From Cyclobacterium jeungdonense (GTDB lineage Bacteria > Bacteroidota > Bacteroidia > Cytophagales > Cyclobacteriaceae): DNA of 64,000 nt. The stretch lies in assembly GCF_010994275.1 (NCBI RefSeq), contig NZ_WMCD01000008.1, forward strand, positions 62,001 through 126,000. Direction: 5' to 3'. The notes under the pieces were generated by a model that was not told where the DNA came from, made no database searches, and was given only the letters and a program-made list of their open reading frames with translations. A program made the translations under genes and the position numbers. Below are positions 46,801-56,400 of this stretch, piece by piece. Each line of letters opens with the position of its first letter. The stretch's first letter is position 1.

Positions 46801-47853
46801 GTTTTCATGGACCTACGCATGCCCTTTTTGGACGGATTGGAGACAACCGAAAAAATCAGAAAACTCGGAGATTCGAAAATTGCCCAGGTTCCGATTGTAT
46901 TGTTAAGCAGCTCAAGTGATGATGCGCTGGACCGGGGTAAGATGGAGATCCTGAAAATCCATCACCGTATTTTGAAACCCGTAAAAATAAATCAGGTAGC
47001 ACAAATCATCCGAAAAATCACTAAACCCGGCGAATTGGACGAGCCTACCCAGTTACGGGAGGTATCCGTGAGCCAAAACATTTTGGCCAATACCACCTAC
47101 ACGGTGCTTATTGCAGAAGACAATCCGATAAATATGAAGTTATCCAAAATCATTCTGTCCAAAATTAGCCCTACCATACAGATCGTGGAGGCAGATAATG
47201 GGTTGAAGGCTTACGAATACGTACTGAGGAAAAAGCCGGACTTAATTTTAATGGATGTACAAATGCCTATTATGAATGGCTATGAAACCTCCAAGGCCAT
47301 TCGATCCATCGAAAACGGGAAGGACTTACCGATCATAGCATTGACCGCCGGAACGGTAAAAGGAGAAAGAGAGCGCTGCCTGGAGGCAGGAATGGACGAC
47401 TACATGAGCAAGCCCCTGGTACAGGAGAGTCTTACTCAAACGATTATCAAGTGGCTCATCCCTGAGCAACAGGCTGTAAAATTAAATCTGGAATCGGGGG
47501 AGAAAAAAGATAGCAAAAAGCAACATTTTGACAAGATTCATATGTTAAGCCTTTTTGATGGTGACACGGCCATCGGCAAAGAGTTGCTGAAAATTGCCAA
47601 CACCACCCTTCAGGAATGCCAAATAAAGTTTAAGAAAGCGCTTGAGGAACGAAATAAAACCTCCCTCATTGAGTTGGGGCACAAATTGAAAGGATCCGCA
47701 GCCACTGCAGGTTTTTTTGTGCTACTCTCACTAACAGATCGCCTGGAAAGTAAGGCAGAATACAATGATGACACCCAACTTTTCGAAATTGGCAAGAAAA
47801 TTCAACAAGAACTGGATTACCTGTTAGCAAATTTTGACCAATTCAAGTTATAG
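43834..47853 (+). CDS. Soluble hybrid histidine kinase: GAF, PAS repeats, two receivers, HPt
   Basis: The 1,339-residue protein has no membrane helix. It has an N-terminal GAF domain (about 20-165, with CQYTILNEGILEVPDATRDSRF), then about four PAS domains (roughly 180-690). HisKA has His706 (FLANMSHEIRTPLNG), followed by the ATPase (GTGLGLTI), receiver 1 (Asp993, FMDLRMP), receiver 2 (Asp1141, LMDVQMP) and an HPt domain (His1283, ELGHKLKGSAA). All parts of a phosphorelay are on one chain. The ATG at 43834 is preferred to a TTG 13 codons earlier; another ATG follows three codons later. No output regulator is adjacent. Confidence 0.93.
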   Translation: MSTMKQMDAPLPENEPARLEALFATQLLDTLPEASFDNLTELAAEICQTPISLVTLLDKDRQWFKSIVGLDLFETRREVSFCQYTILNEGILEVPDATRDSRFSTNPFVTGKEKFRFYAGFPIKTEHGFPLGTLCVLDNKPGKLSPKQARALEILSKEVEKLIQLRVEKLKLNELNQKLEKFLGNVGDLVFMVNSNLEISDFFTSKNELLMMPHQKFLHKKISEVGFPKEQAALFDGLIRDVFKSARKQNLEYFLTINGKKEWFDLTCEKIASGNPEVICIINHISQQKKKELRLKEQEKEFSDFFEHVHGLMFKHDLNGKIIHINRDGAEILGYKQEDLIGVNMRSMALDKMLFTEYLEAIKKEKTFNGKGRLVSRSGRTVTFHFNNVLFESQLGDSFILGNGMDMTESLRSLNELETAAAAINKERVLLKTIIDNIPINIYAKNSLFEKTLVNRAELNYLEIADEQEVLGKTDEMLFDTETARGALEEDKSVILDGEIIINKEVIQEQKNGRKRYCLISKIPLKDASGRITGMVGITNDISERKKAELALMEKGKRLDAIIRGTNTGTWEWNISTGKILINERFAEILGFEEDEMNDFSSQKWNTLCHPEDLLHRNHVLQKHFDQKTDFYQYEIRLKHKEGHYVWIQDRGKVFSRDKSGKPEIMYGTYQDISQKKEIENQLKEAKESAENANKAKSEFLANMSHEIRTPLNGVIGFTDLLMKTPLSDTQLQYMKTVSQSAHSLLDLINDILDFSKIEAGKMELSVEKADIFELGTQVADITKYQAHSKGLELLVNLSPSLPRFIYADDVRLRQILVNLLTNAIKFTEKGEVELKVEKLDASIQKELPVLFRFSVKDTGMGISSAKQQKIFEAFSQEDASTTRKFGGTGLGLTISNKLLGLMGSRLQLESESGKGSLFYFDIQLMAEQGEVEKWPEDHGIEQVLVVDDNETNRNLISEIMDARNITCFQAANGMEALQLLEKKGKFDLVFMDLRMPFLDGLETTEKIRKLGDSKIAQVPIVLLSSSSDDALDRGKMEILKIHHRILKPVKINQVAQIIRKITKPGELDEPTQLREVSVSQNILANTTYTVLIAEDNPINMKLSKIILSKISPTIQIVEADNGLKAYEYVLRKKPDLILMDVQMPIMNGYETSKAIRSIENGKDLPIIALTAGTVKGERERCLEAGMDDYMSKPLVQESLTQTIIKWLIPEQQAVKLNLESGEKKDSKKQHFDKIHMLSLFDGDTAIGKELLKIANTTLQECQIKFKKALEERNKTSLIELGHKLKGSAATAGFFVLLSLTDRLESKAEYNDDTQLFEIGKKIQQELDYLLANFDQFKL

Positions 47854-47879
47854 TTCTTTCCAACGGGAAGTCTCTGAAG

Positions 47880-47903
47880 AAAAAATCTCCTCGATGATTT
47901 TTT
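47880..47903 (+). terminator. AT-rich hairpin after the large kinase gene
   Basis: AAAAAATC (47880-47887) pairs perfectly with GATTTTTT (47896-47903) around an 8-base loop, 26 bases past the kinase stop. It ends in six T, as expected of an intrinsic terminator, though the stem is poor in G and C. Confidence 0.5.
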
Positions 47904-47930
47904 GAAAAAAACAAAACCGTTAAAATTTAC

Positions 47931-47938
47931 TACATTTG
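47931..47938 (+). promoter_or_regulatory. Bacteroidota -7 box (TACATTTG) upstream of prs
   Basis: TACATTTG fits TAnnTTTG and lies 37 bases before the prs ATG, just after the preceding terminator hairpin. No -33 element at standard spacing was clear. Confidence 0.5.
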
Positions 47939-47975
47939 TCTCTCTCATGAATTCATACCACCTAAAAAACCAACC

Positions 47976-48902
47976 ATGCCAGAGACCAAGATTTTCTCAG
48001 GTTCGAATACACCCTTCTTGGCAGAAAGTATTGCAAAAGCATATGGTCAATCACTCGGAGATCTGACCCTTGCCAAATTCAGTGACGGCGAATTATCTCC
48101 GAGTTATAACGAATCCATTCGGGGATGTAATGTATTTCTCATCCAGTCTACCAACCCCTCCGCTGATAACCTGCTGGAGCTATGCTTGATGATAGATGCT
48201 GCCAAACGTGCAAGTGCGTATAAAGTTTGCGCCGTAATTCCTTATTTCGGTTACGCCAGACAGGACAGAAAAGACCGTCCTAGGGTGAGCATTGCCGCCA
48301 AATTGATTGCCAATATGTTAACCTCTGCAGGAGCTGATCGAATCATGACTTGCGACTTGCATGCCGGGCAGATACAAGGTTTTTTTGATATTCCTTTGGA
48401 TCATTTAAACGGTTCAGCTATCTTTGTGCCCTATTTGAAGAGCCTGGAGTTAGGTAACCTGATTTTTGCTTCCCCGGATGTGGGCGGAGTGGGTAGAACC
48501 AGGGCTTATGCCAAGCATTTTGAAGTAGATATGGTGGTCTGTGATAAGCATAGAAAAAGAGCCAATGAAGTAGCTTCCATGCAATTGATAGGGGATGTGG
48601 AAGGAAAAGATGTAGTGATGATAGACGATTTGGTCGACACTGCTGGTACCATTTGCAAAGCTGCCAATATTATTTTAGATAAGGGAGCAAATTCAGTAAG
48701 GGCTATTGCTACCCATGGAGTACTTTCTGGAAAAGCGTATGAAAACCTTGAAAACTCAAATCTATCTGAGCTAGTGATAACAGATACCATTCCCATCAAA
48801 CAGGAATCATCTAAAATCAAGGTGCTAACCGTGGCCGATTTATTTGCAAAAGCAATCCATGCCGTGGAGGGAAATACCTCTATAAGCTCCTTATTTATTT
48901 AA
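47976..48902 (+). CDS. prs: Ribose-phosphate pyrophosphokinase
   Basis: The 308-residue enzyme makes PRPP from ribose 5-phosphate and ATP for nucleotide, histidine and tryptophan synthesis. Visible motifs include FSDGELSPSYNESIRG, the flexible-loop region YFGYARQDRKDRPRVSIAAK, and the PRPP-binding VVMIDDLVDTAGTI (about 220-235). The length is typical. It has its own promoter box and is followed after 27 bases by rplY, a common pairing in bacteria. Confidence 0.95.
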   Translation: MPETKIFSGSNTPFLAESIAKAYGQSLGDLTLAKFSDGELSPSYNESIRGCNVFLIQSTNPSADNLLELCLMIDAAKRASAYKVCAVIPYFGYARQDRKDRPRVSIAAKLIANMLTSAGADRIMTCDLHAGQIQGFFDIPLDHLNGSAIFVPYLKSLELGNLIFASPDVGGVGRTRAYAKHFEVDMVVCDKHRKRANEVASMQLIGDVEGKDVVMIDDLVDTAGTICKAANIILDKGANSVRAIATHGVLSGKAYENLENSNLSELVITDTIPIKQESSKIKVLTVADLFAKAIHAVEGNTSISSLFI

Positions 48903-48929
48903 AGAATTTTAATTTAACCAAATATAGTT

Positions 48930-49520
48930 ATGAAATCAATTGAGATTATAGGGTTTAAAAGAGCAAATCTCGACAAAAAATCCCTTGACGTAATTCGTGA
49001 AGAAGGAAATGTCCCTTGTGTGGTATACGGTCCGGGTATTAAAGAGCAGATTCATTTTTATGCCCCTGCCATCTTGTTCCGTGATTTAATTTACACTCCG
49101 GAAGTCCACATGGTAGACCTTAACATTGAAGGCACCAAAATTAAGGCTATCCTCCGGGAGGGCCAATTCCATCCTGTAAGTGAGGTTTTACTACATGCTG
49201 ACTTTTTGGCTTTCAGCGAAACGAAAGCAATTAAGATGGAAATCCCAGTACGACCATTCGGATCATCCCCTGGAATTATCAAAGGTGGTAAGCTGGAAAT
49301 TAAAACCAGAACCTTGTTGGTAAAGGGCCTGGCGCAGAAACTTCCGGATGAAATTCCAGTTGATATATCCAGCCTGGAACTAGGTAAATCTGTCAAAGTG
49401 GGTGATTTAAATGTTGAAAATTTTGAATTACTTAACAGCCCTCATGTTACGATCGCTACCGTAGGTATCCCAAGAGCCTTGAGAGGCAAAAAAGCAGGAG
49501 AGGAAGAAGAAGAAGTATAA
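48930..49520 (+). CDS. rplY: 50S ribosomal protein L25, long CTC/TL5 form
   Basis: The 196-residue protein binds 5S rRNA. The N-terminal L25 domain (about 1-92) has EGNVPCVVYGPG and LREGQFHPVSEVLLHADF. A C-terminal TL5 beta domain (about 98-185) has the typical IPVRPFGSSPGIIKGGKLE. The acidic tail AGEEEEEV is normal for this form. It is probably cotranscribed with prs. A strong hairpin lies 27 bases after the stop. Confidence 0.95.
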   Translation: MKSIEIIGFKRANLDKKSLDVIREEGNVPCVVYGPGIKEQIHFYAPAILFRDLIYTPEVHMVDLNIEGTKIKAILREGQFHPVSEVLLHADFLAFSETKAIKMEIPVRPFGSSPGIIKGGKLEIKTRTLLVKGLAQKLPDEIPVDISSLELGKSVKVGDLNVENFELLNSPHVTIATVGIPRALRGKKAGEEEEEV

Positions 49521-49547
49521 TCTGCTTTCCTTTATGCATCGTCAATC

Positions 49548-49586
49548 AAATCCTGTTCTGTATCTTTACGGAGCAGGATTTTTTTT
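49548..49586 (+). terminator. Rho-independent terminator after rplY
   Basis: AAATCCTGTTC (49548-49558) pairs with GAGCAGGATTT (49572-49582) with one G-U pair, and T residues continue to 49586. It separates prs-rplY from pth. Confidence 0.8.
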
Positions 49587-49658
49587 CGCCAACCCAATTT
49601 GAATTGATGTCGAATTGGCCAAAAAAATGACAACGAACAACATCGCAAGAGGAAACGT

Positions 49659-50219
49659 ATGAAATACCTAATCGTAGGCCTGGGAAATATTGGGCTGGAA
49701 TACGAACTAACCCGGCACAACGTAGGATTTTTGATCTTAGACAGGCTAGCAGACAAAGAGAATCTCTCCTGGAGAAGTGACCGGCTTGCATTTACCTGCT
49801 TTTTCCAATACAAGGGAAGGCAAATTCACCTGATCAAGCCTACTACTTACATGAACTTAAGTGGAAAAGCGGTTAATTACTGGATGAATAGTTTAAAAAT
49901 TCCAAAAGAGAAAGTTTTGGTAGTAGTAGACGATATCGCCCTCCCATTTGGAAAATTACGCTTAAAAGCCAAGGGCTCTTCTGCCGGTCATAATGGGCTC
50001 AAAAATATCGAAGACCTCACGGGAGGCCAAAATTATGCCCGACTTCGGTTTGGTATAGGCGATGACTTTTCTAAGGGGAGGCAGATAGACTATGTGTTGG
50101 GTAGATGGACACCTAAGGAAATAGAGGAATTGCCGGGCCCTATGGATCAGGCAGGGGAGATGATCACCTCCTTTTGCACCCTAGGACTGGAACGAACCAT
50201 GAATCTTTTCAACCGATAA
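49659..50219 (+). CDS. pth: Peptidyl-tRNA hydrolase
   Basis: The 186-residue enzyme frees tRNA from stalled peptidyl-tRNA. It has VGLGNIGLEYELTRHNVGF with the catalytic His20, the KPTTYMNLSGKAV motif (Asn of the active site), and VVDDIALPFGKLRLKAKGSSAGHNGLKNI. The length is normal. It ends three bases before the next gene's ATG, so the two are probably cotranscribed. Confidence 0.95.
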   Translation: MKYLIVGLGNIGLEYELTRHNVGFLILDRLADKENLSWRSDRLAFTCFFQYKGRQIHLIKPTTYMNLSGKAVNYWMNSLKIPKEKVLVVVDDIALPFGKLRLKAKGSSAGHNGLKNIEDLTGGQNYARLRFGIGDDFSKGRQIDYVLGRWTPKEIEELPGPMDQAGEMITSFCTLGLERTMNLFNR

Positions 50220-50222
50220 AAC

Positions 50223-50513
50223 ATGCCAAACATCAACCTGGGAATTCAGATAATTCCGAAAAGCAAAACCCTGGACAGCTATCAGCTGGTAGACCAGGCC
50301 ATCGCGGTTATCGCCGCTTCGGGAGTAAAATACGAAGTGAACCCCTTCGAAACCGTCATGGAAGGCCCTGAAGACGAACTAATGGTCATTGCAAAAAAAG
50401 CACAAGAAGCAGTGCTCGCGGCTGGAGCAGAGGAAATTCTGGTCTACTACCGGATGCAGATCCGGCCTGGTCAGGATGTAAGCATGGATGACAAAACCAA
50501 TCCTCACCGATAG
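50223..50513 (+). CDS. Thiamine-binding-type protein (MTH1187/DUF77 family)
   Basis: The 96-residue protein has the ferredoxin-like fold pattern of the MTH1187/YkoF group: LGIQIIPKSK at the N-terminus, YEVNPFETVMEGPEDELM, and an alanine-rich helix followed by ILVYYRMQIRPG. Relatives bind thiamine or hydroxymethylpyrimidine. It is cytosolic and sits three bases after pth and next to the Wzi-like gene. The specific ligand here is inferred from family only. Confidence 0.82.
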   Translation: MPNINLGIQIIPKSKTLDSYQLVDQAIAVIAASGVKYEVNPFETVMEGPEDELMVIAKKAQEAVLAAGAEEILVYYRMQIRPGQDVSMDDKTNPHR

Positions 50514-50523
50514 CCATCAAAGA

Positions 50524-52251
50524 ATGAATTGGCTGGGTCCAAACCACTTAAAAATTTCCCCCTCAGGATTAATGAGGGGGTTGGCGCCGTTTCTGATGCT
50601 TCTTTTCACCGTGCCTATCCTTGCCCAGAGTATTCCTGTAACATTCCCTCTCCTTCAGGACCATCTACGAAGGAAACAACTGGATGGAAGTTTTCCGCTT
50701 CACTACAGCTTGCTTCAGCTACCCTTATCCTGGACAACCATCCAGGACAGCTACCGGGGCAGTGACAGCCTGCCGCAGGTATATTTCGGTAAACCGATTC
50801 TGAAGAAAAACAAAACCATTCAATTTCATGTGTTGCCGATTCAAATTAGTCAAAACTTCAATTCGTCACACCCCTATGGCTGGGGAGAAGGGCCGATTTT
50901 ACCTGCCAGGGGTCTTCAACATGTTCTGGAAGGAGGCGTTCAGGCCTCTCTGGGCCCTGTAAGTCTTCAGCTATATCCGCAAGTATTCCACGCCCAAAAT
51001 TTGCCTTTCCAGGAATACAATCCGGCGCTTCCAGAGGTATTTTTTCAACGAATCAGTAATTTCGTCGGCCGACTGGACATACCTGTAAGGCATGGAACCG
51101 ATAAAATTCAACGGGTGCTGCCTGGAAATTCACACTTAAAAGTAAATTTTGGTGCCTTTTCGGCAGGGATCTCTACAGAAAATCTCTGGTGGGGTCCTGG
51201 AAAACAACAGGCCTTACTGATTAGCGATAACGCTGAAAGCTTTTTACACGGAACGGTCCATACCCGGAAGCCAGCCAAAACCGGTATAGGTCATTTTGGT
51301 GGGCAGTATTTTCTCGGGAAACTGAAAAATTCAAACCTACCCTATTACAGCGATGGTAGCTTTGATCGTTACCGGGAATATCCCGATGACTGGCGCTATT
51401 TTACAGGAATTACACTCAACTATGCTCCAAGGTGGGTTAAAGGCTTGTCTGTAGGTTTTGCCCGTACCTTCTTAATGTACAGCAGGAAATTGGAAGAAGA
51501 CGGCTGGAAAGCCTGGTTTCCGATTTTTGAAGGCCTGCAAAAAGAACGGGTAGGTCTCAATACCTCCAGATTCCGAGAGACGGATCAACATTTATCGGTG
51601 TTTTACCGATGGGTATGGCCTCAGGCTCAGATGGAATTATACGGGGAATATATCCGTACAGACCATGCGCTGAATTGGAGAGAACTAATCCTGAATCCCG
51701 AACATGCCCGCGGATATACACTTGGGTTGAGCAAACTTATCCCGCTTGACAAAGGCGGACATATCTACCTACAGATGGAAATGACTCAGACGGAAAACAG
51801 CATCAACAGCCTTGTGAAATACGAAGGAAATATCCTAAATCAGAACCACAGTGGACTGGGTTTGTATGAAAATTTTCAGGTTCTCCATGGACTTACCCAT
51901 CATGGACAGGTGTTGGGTTCCGGACTTGGCCATAGCGGAAACAGTGCCAGGATTACCCTCAGCAAAGTAAAAGAGCTCAACCAGTTTGGCCTCTCGCTGG
52001 AGCGAATCGCAAGAGATGTTAATTTTTATAATTTCAACCTTGGCAATGGGTTGGGAGTATTACCTTGGGTAGATTTGAACATTGGAGCTCACTGGGACCA
52101 TCAATTTGATCGCCTGCTTTTTTCTGCCACAGCACGTCTGGTACAATCGCATAATTACAACTATGCAATCCGAAAATCCAACAGCCTTGGAAATAGCGGC
52201 TATAAAAAAACAAATTTTCATAGCCGCCTTAAATTAGCTTACTTGTTCTAG
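50524..52251 (+). CDS. Wzi-like capsule assembly outer-membrane protein
   Basis: The protein of about 575 residues has a signal-like segment (MRGLAPFLMLLFTVPILAQS) and then alternating beta strands. ISTENLWWGPGKQQALLISDNA is typical of Bacteroidota capsule assembly Wzi-family proteins, which form outer-membrane barrels that help retain or organise surface polysaccharide. Start choice is open: ATGs occur at 50488 (overlaps the previous gene by 26 bases), 50524 and 50572. 50524 is used because it leaves ten bases after the preceding stop, although 50572 gives a more usual signal peptide. No capsule synthesis genes are adjacent. Confidence 0.83.
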   Translation: MNWLGPNHLKISPSGLMRGLAPFLMLLFTVPILAQSIPVTFPLLQDHLRRKQLDGSFPLHYSLLQLPLSWTTIQDSYRGSDSLPQVYFGKPILKKNKTIQFHVLPIQISQNFNSSHPYGWGEGPILPARGLQHVLEGGVQASLGPVSLQLYPQVFHAQNLPFQEYNPALPEVFFQRISNFVGRLDIPVRHGTDKIQRVLPGNSHLKVNFGAFSAGISTENLWWGPGKQQALLISDNAESFLHGTVHTRKPAKTGIGHFGGQYFLGKLKNSNLPYYSDGSFDRYREYPDDWRYFTGITLNYAPRWVKGLSVGFARTFLMYSRKLEEDGWKAWFPIFEGLQKERVGLNTSRFRETDQHLSVFYRWVWPQAQMELYGEYIRTDHALNWRELILNPEHARGYTLGLSKLIPLDKGGHIYLQMEMTQTENSINSLVKYEGNILNQNHSGLGLYENFQVLHGLTHHGQVLGSGLGHSGNSARITLSKVKELNQFGLSLERIARDVNFYNFNLGNGLGVLPWVDLNIGAHWDHQFDRLLFSATARLVQSHNYNYAIRKSNSLGNSGYKKTNFHSRLKLAYLF

Positions 52252-52261
52252 AATCTGCAAC

Positions 52262-52684
52262 TTACTTTGCCCAATAATCAATCACCGTAACATCTTCCAT
52301 ATGAGGACTTAAAACCTCTACAAAAGCTTGGTGATCTGGATGTGGCAGGTAGATCTCCCGATCTTCTTCACTTTCAAAGGTAACTAAAAAGCAATGTGTT
52401 AGCCCTTTATTCAAACCTTCCGGACTGTTGTTAACACCCCATTCAAAATCCCTGATCTGAGGAATTTTATCCTCGAGGGCAATAAATGCATCCTCTACTT
52501 TTTTTATGTCTTCGGGACTGGATGAGTCCTTAAAAGAAAATAAGACCACATGCCGCAGCAGGTCTTTTTGAGTAGGTGCTTCTTCCATTTGTACTATTTC
52601 TTCATTAGTTTCAGTAGATGTTTCATTGGGTTGACAACCGAATGCGATCAGCGCTATTGCCAGGTAAGTAAACAGTCCTTTCAT
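52262..52684 (-). CDS. Dabb-family (stress-responsive alpha/beta barrel) lipoprotein
   Basis: The 140-residue protein has a lipoprotein signal (IALIAFGC, Cys at about 17), a short acidic linker, and a Dabb domain (about 42-138) with LLRHVVLFSFKDSS at the start and YLPHPDHQAFVEVLSPHMEDVTVIDYWAK at the end. Dabb proteins form small dimeric alpha-beta barrels; their role in envelopes is unknown. It is convergent with the Wzi-like gene (10-base gap). Confidence 0.88.
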   Translation of the reverse strand: MKGLFTYLAIALIAFGCQPNETSTETNEEIVQMEEAPTQKDLLRHVVLFSFKDSSSPEDIKKVEDAFIALEDKIPQIRDFEWGVNNSPEGLNKGLTHCFLVTFESEEDREIYLPHPDHQAFVEVLSPHMEDVTVIDYWAK

Positions 52685-52998
52685 TTCGTTTGGGATTTTA
52701 GGGTTGGCTTTGTGATAAATCTACCGGTAAAATAAGCAAAAATTAATCAAATGTTCGCTTTAAACCCGGCATTTATTCCCATCCCATGGTTTAGAGACCT
52801 CCATTCACGTCAAAGATGCCGCCAATCAGGCAGCGGCAAATCGCCTTTAATAGCTAGCATTGCATTTTACAATTCACTTTCTGAAAAGATTTATTAATTG
52901 TCCCTCTTAAAACTGATAAAAATCAGTTACTTTTAAGACTTATTGCCACACGTTCACCCAGCAGAAACTAGCAACAGCAATAACGAACAGCAATTTTT
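52685..52998. other. 314-bp divergent intergenic region
   Basis: It separates the minus-strand Dabb gene and the plus-strand receiver gene, so it should hold both promoters. The only structure noted is a weak hairpin, TGCCGC/GCGGCA at 52817-52838. No small gene is evident. Confidence 0.5.
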
Positions 52999-53400
52999 AT
53001 GGATAAGATTGGATTTACCTATATCGTGGATGATGATCCTTTGTATAATTTCGGGACAAAAAAAATTTTTGAATTTACCTCATTTACTGAAAAAGTATCC
53101 TATTTCCTGAATGGGGAAGCTGCCTGGGAGGATTTTGAAAAAAGGATGGTAGAAAAAGAGCCCCTTCCAGATGTTATTCTCCTGGATATCAACATGCCCA
53201 TAATGAATGGATGGGAGTTTTTAGAACGGATATCGGCCGCTGATTTTGATCATCTGGTAAAGATTTACATGGTATCTTCCTCCATCAACCAGGACGAGGT
53301 GGACCGGGCGAACAGCTATTCCCTTGTAGCGGAATACATCGTCAAACCGCTCACCCTGGAAAAAGTAAAGGCCTTAAAATCCAGAATACTGGGTCAGTAA
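52999..53400 (+). CDS. Stand-alone response regulator receiver
   Basis: The 133-residue protein is a single receiver domain without an output domain. The acidic pocket is VDDDP (11-13), the phospho-acceptor is Asp63 (ILLDINMPIMNG), and the C-terminal Lys is in EYIVKPLT. CheY-like proteins of this kind relay phosphate or bind partners. No histidine kinase gene is adjacent; the two hybrid kinases in this window are possible partners by proximity only. Confidence 0.92.
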   Translation: MDKIGFTYIVDDDPLYNFGTKKIFEFTSFTEKVSYFLNGEAAWEDFEKRMVEKEPLPDVILLDINMPIMNGWEFLERISAADFDHLVKIYMVSSSINQDEVDRANSYSLVAEYIVKPLTLEKVKALKSRILGQ

Positions 53401-53424
53401 GGCCTCTTATAATTATTTCCTCCC

Positions 53425-56400
53425 CTATTTTGTTGTTTTATCCATAGCCTTATATACCTCTTCCATGATATTCGTACGTACATTCAGGCGATAGATGGTT
53501 CGGTTTTCTCTGGTAGGGTATACACGATTGGACAAAAACACATACACCAGTTCATTTTCCGGGTCAATCCAGGTATAAATCCCCGTAAATCCCGAGTGCC
53601 CAAAGCTACTGACCGGTGCACTAGGTGCCGCGTTCCCATTAGGGTCTCCGGGCCGATTTGGACGATCAAATCCCATGCCCCGGTAATTTCCCGCTTCGCA
53701 ATACACACATTTGGAATAGGCATGTACCACTCCAGGTGCAATCAATTGCTGCCTGGCATAGCTACCATCATACAGATACAAATGCATTAATTTAGCCACA
53801 TCGTTTGAAGTGCCAAAAAGCCCGGCATGGCCACTGATACCTCCCAACATGGCCGCTCCTTCGTCGTGCACGGTGCCATGAAGCAATTGCTTACGGAATG
53901 CCGTATCCACTTCGGTGGGAACAATCCGGTCCAGGGGGTACTTTTTGTACGGGTTAAAGGTAAGCGTTCCTGCACCCAGCGGTTTGTATAGGTTTCGTTC
54001 CAGATAATCATAAAACTTTTCTCCCGTAATCGCCTCTATTACCCTGGGAGCCAGAATAAAGGACAGGTCGCTGTAGACGTATTCAGATTCGTCATTTAGG
54101 GGAGATTCAAGTATCTCTTTATAAATCTTCCGGTTGTAATTGCGGTGGATGTACAGGTTGTCGGCTACCCTTACGGGAAACCTTCTGGAAGAATCTGCCT
54201 TCATAGTAAACCACTTGAAACTTCCATTTTTCCGGATGGTACTCTTCCAAAATGGGATCCACGCGCGTAGCCTGGCCTGATGGGTAAGGATATCCTGGTA
54301 CTTTAGGTGTTCTTTATTGGTCCCTCTGGCGGCAGGCAGGTAAGTGCCCAACGTTTCGCTTTCATCAAATTTGTTCAGCCCTTTCAAATGCATAAATGCA
54401 GCCAGGGAAGTACTGATCTTAGTTACAGAAGCGAGATCATACAAGTCATCTAGTCGGACCTCCTGCAGGGAATCATAGGTATGGTATCCAAAAGCTTTGT
54501 GATAAAAAACCTTGCCTTTTTTGGCTATCAACACCTGCCCACCTGGAATGGCTCTTTCCTGAATCGCTAGTTTCATCAAGGAGTCAATTCCCAACAAATG
54601 TGACGAAGGGATTCCCACTCCTTCCGGCTGGGTATACGCCATCCTGAATCCACCTTGTGTCTCAAGCCCGTCTCCCAAACCAAAATGCGAATTAATGGCT
54701 ACCGGCAATTTCCCTTTTGCTCCTACCCCTCCAAAAATCATCTGGCTGGCGAGGTCTTGTGTCAAAGGGGTTTCCTGATAGGCTGCGATCAACCCGTCTG
54801 CCTTTTCCAATCCGGGAATTTTACCAAGGCTGTAGACATTTCCAAACACACTGATTACCACTGCATGGTCCTCCATTAGCGTCCGAATCAAAACCACCAT
54901 CTCCGGGCTGATTCCGAATTGATTGTTTCCTTCCCGGATACCCAAACCATGCAACCCAATTAAAATTAAGGGGTAGTCCGATAGTTCCTGCTTCAGTCGC
55001 TGCAGGGCGGTAAGATCACCCTCTTTTGGAAAGGTAAAATGAGGCATGGGGTTATACCTCTCCAATCCCTTTTGAAAATCCGTAATTTCGGAAGTTCCCA
55101 AGGATAATGAAGCCATTTTCACATTTTCCAGCCCCTTAATAGGCAGCAGGTTATCCCTATTCCGAAGCAGTGTTAGGGAGTTTTCGGTTAATCTTCGGGC
55201 TAAAAATTCAGCCTCGGAATTGGTGAGATCTGCCATCAGGTGCTCCGTTTCTACAGGTTGATAATCATCCAGCCCAAGCCAGGCTTTGGCTTTCAGTACT
55301 TTGAGAACCCGTTGGTCTATTTCTTCTGTGCTGATTTCTCCATTTTCCAACACCTTTTTCACTTCCCGTATTGTGGCGGGTACGTCCATAGTATTGAGCA
55401 TCATGTCATTGCCCGCCAAAAGGGCTTTGGCATCCACCACACCGGGCGGGTAATACTTTGCCACCCCTTGCATGTTTAGCGCATCGGTAAAGACCAGGCC
55501 TTCAAATCCCATTTCCTCTTTCAAAAGGCCCGTTACGATGGGTTTGGATAGCGTAGATGCCAGATTGGGCGTGTCGTCCAAAACCGGTATCTGCATATGA
55601 GCCACCATTACGCTTCCCAGTCCCTGGTCAATCAGTTTCCGAAAAGGATACAGTTCGATCTCTTCCAACCGCCTTTTGGAAAAATGAAGAACCGGCAATC
55701 CGTAATGAGAATCCACATCGGTATCTCCATGGCCTGGAAAATGCTTGGCCGAGGCCAGAATACCCTGATCCTGCATGCCTTTCATGTAGGCCATTGATTT
55801 GCGGGTTACATTTTCCTTATCTTCCCCAAAGGAGCGGAACCCAATGACCGGATTCCCGGGGTTGTTGTTAATGTCCACCACCGGTGCAAAATTGACATGG
55901 ATACCAGATCTCTTTGCCTGCCTGGCTACTTCTACCCCCATTTCGTATAAGAGTTCCTCGTCATCAATACCGCCCAAGGCCATTTGATAGGGATACCGTA
56001 CAGTGCTGTCCAGGCGCATGCGTAATCCCCACTCACCGTCCAGGCTGATCATTAGGGGAATTTTTGACTCCTGCTGAAACCGGTTGATCATGTGTGCCTG
56101 CCGGACCGGACCTCCTTGAAAAAAGATAATCCCTCCTACCCCATATTTTTTGACCAAATTGGAAATTGAATCCACATGGACCTGATCTTTATTGGAATAA
56201 GCTGGAATCATGATCAATTGGGCAATCTTCTCTTCCTGGCTCATGGTAGCAAGGACCGAATCAGCCCAAGGGTTGAAGCGCTCGTCCAAAAAAGGAGGAC
56301 GCTGCGTCTGCCCAAAAAGCGGCATAAGGATACCCAAAAAGCAGCCCATCACCACCACTGTTTTAATTCCTGAACGGATAGCCGGATTCCTGAAACCATT

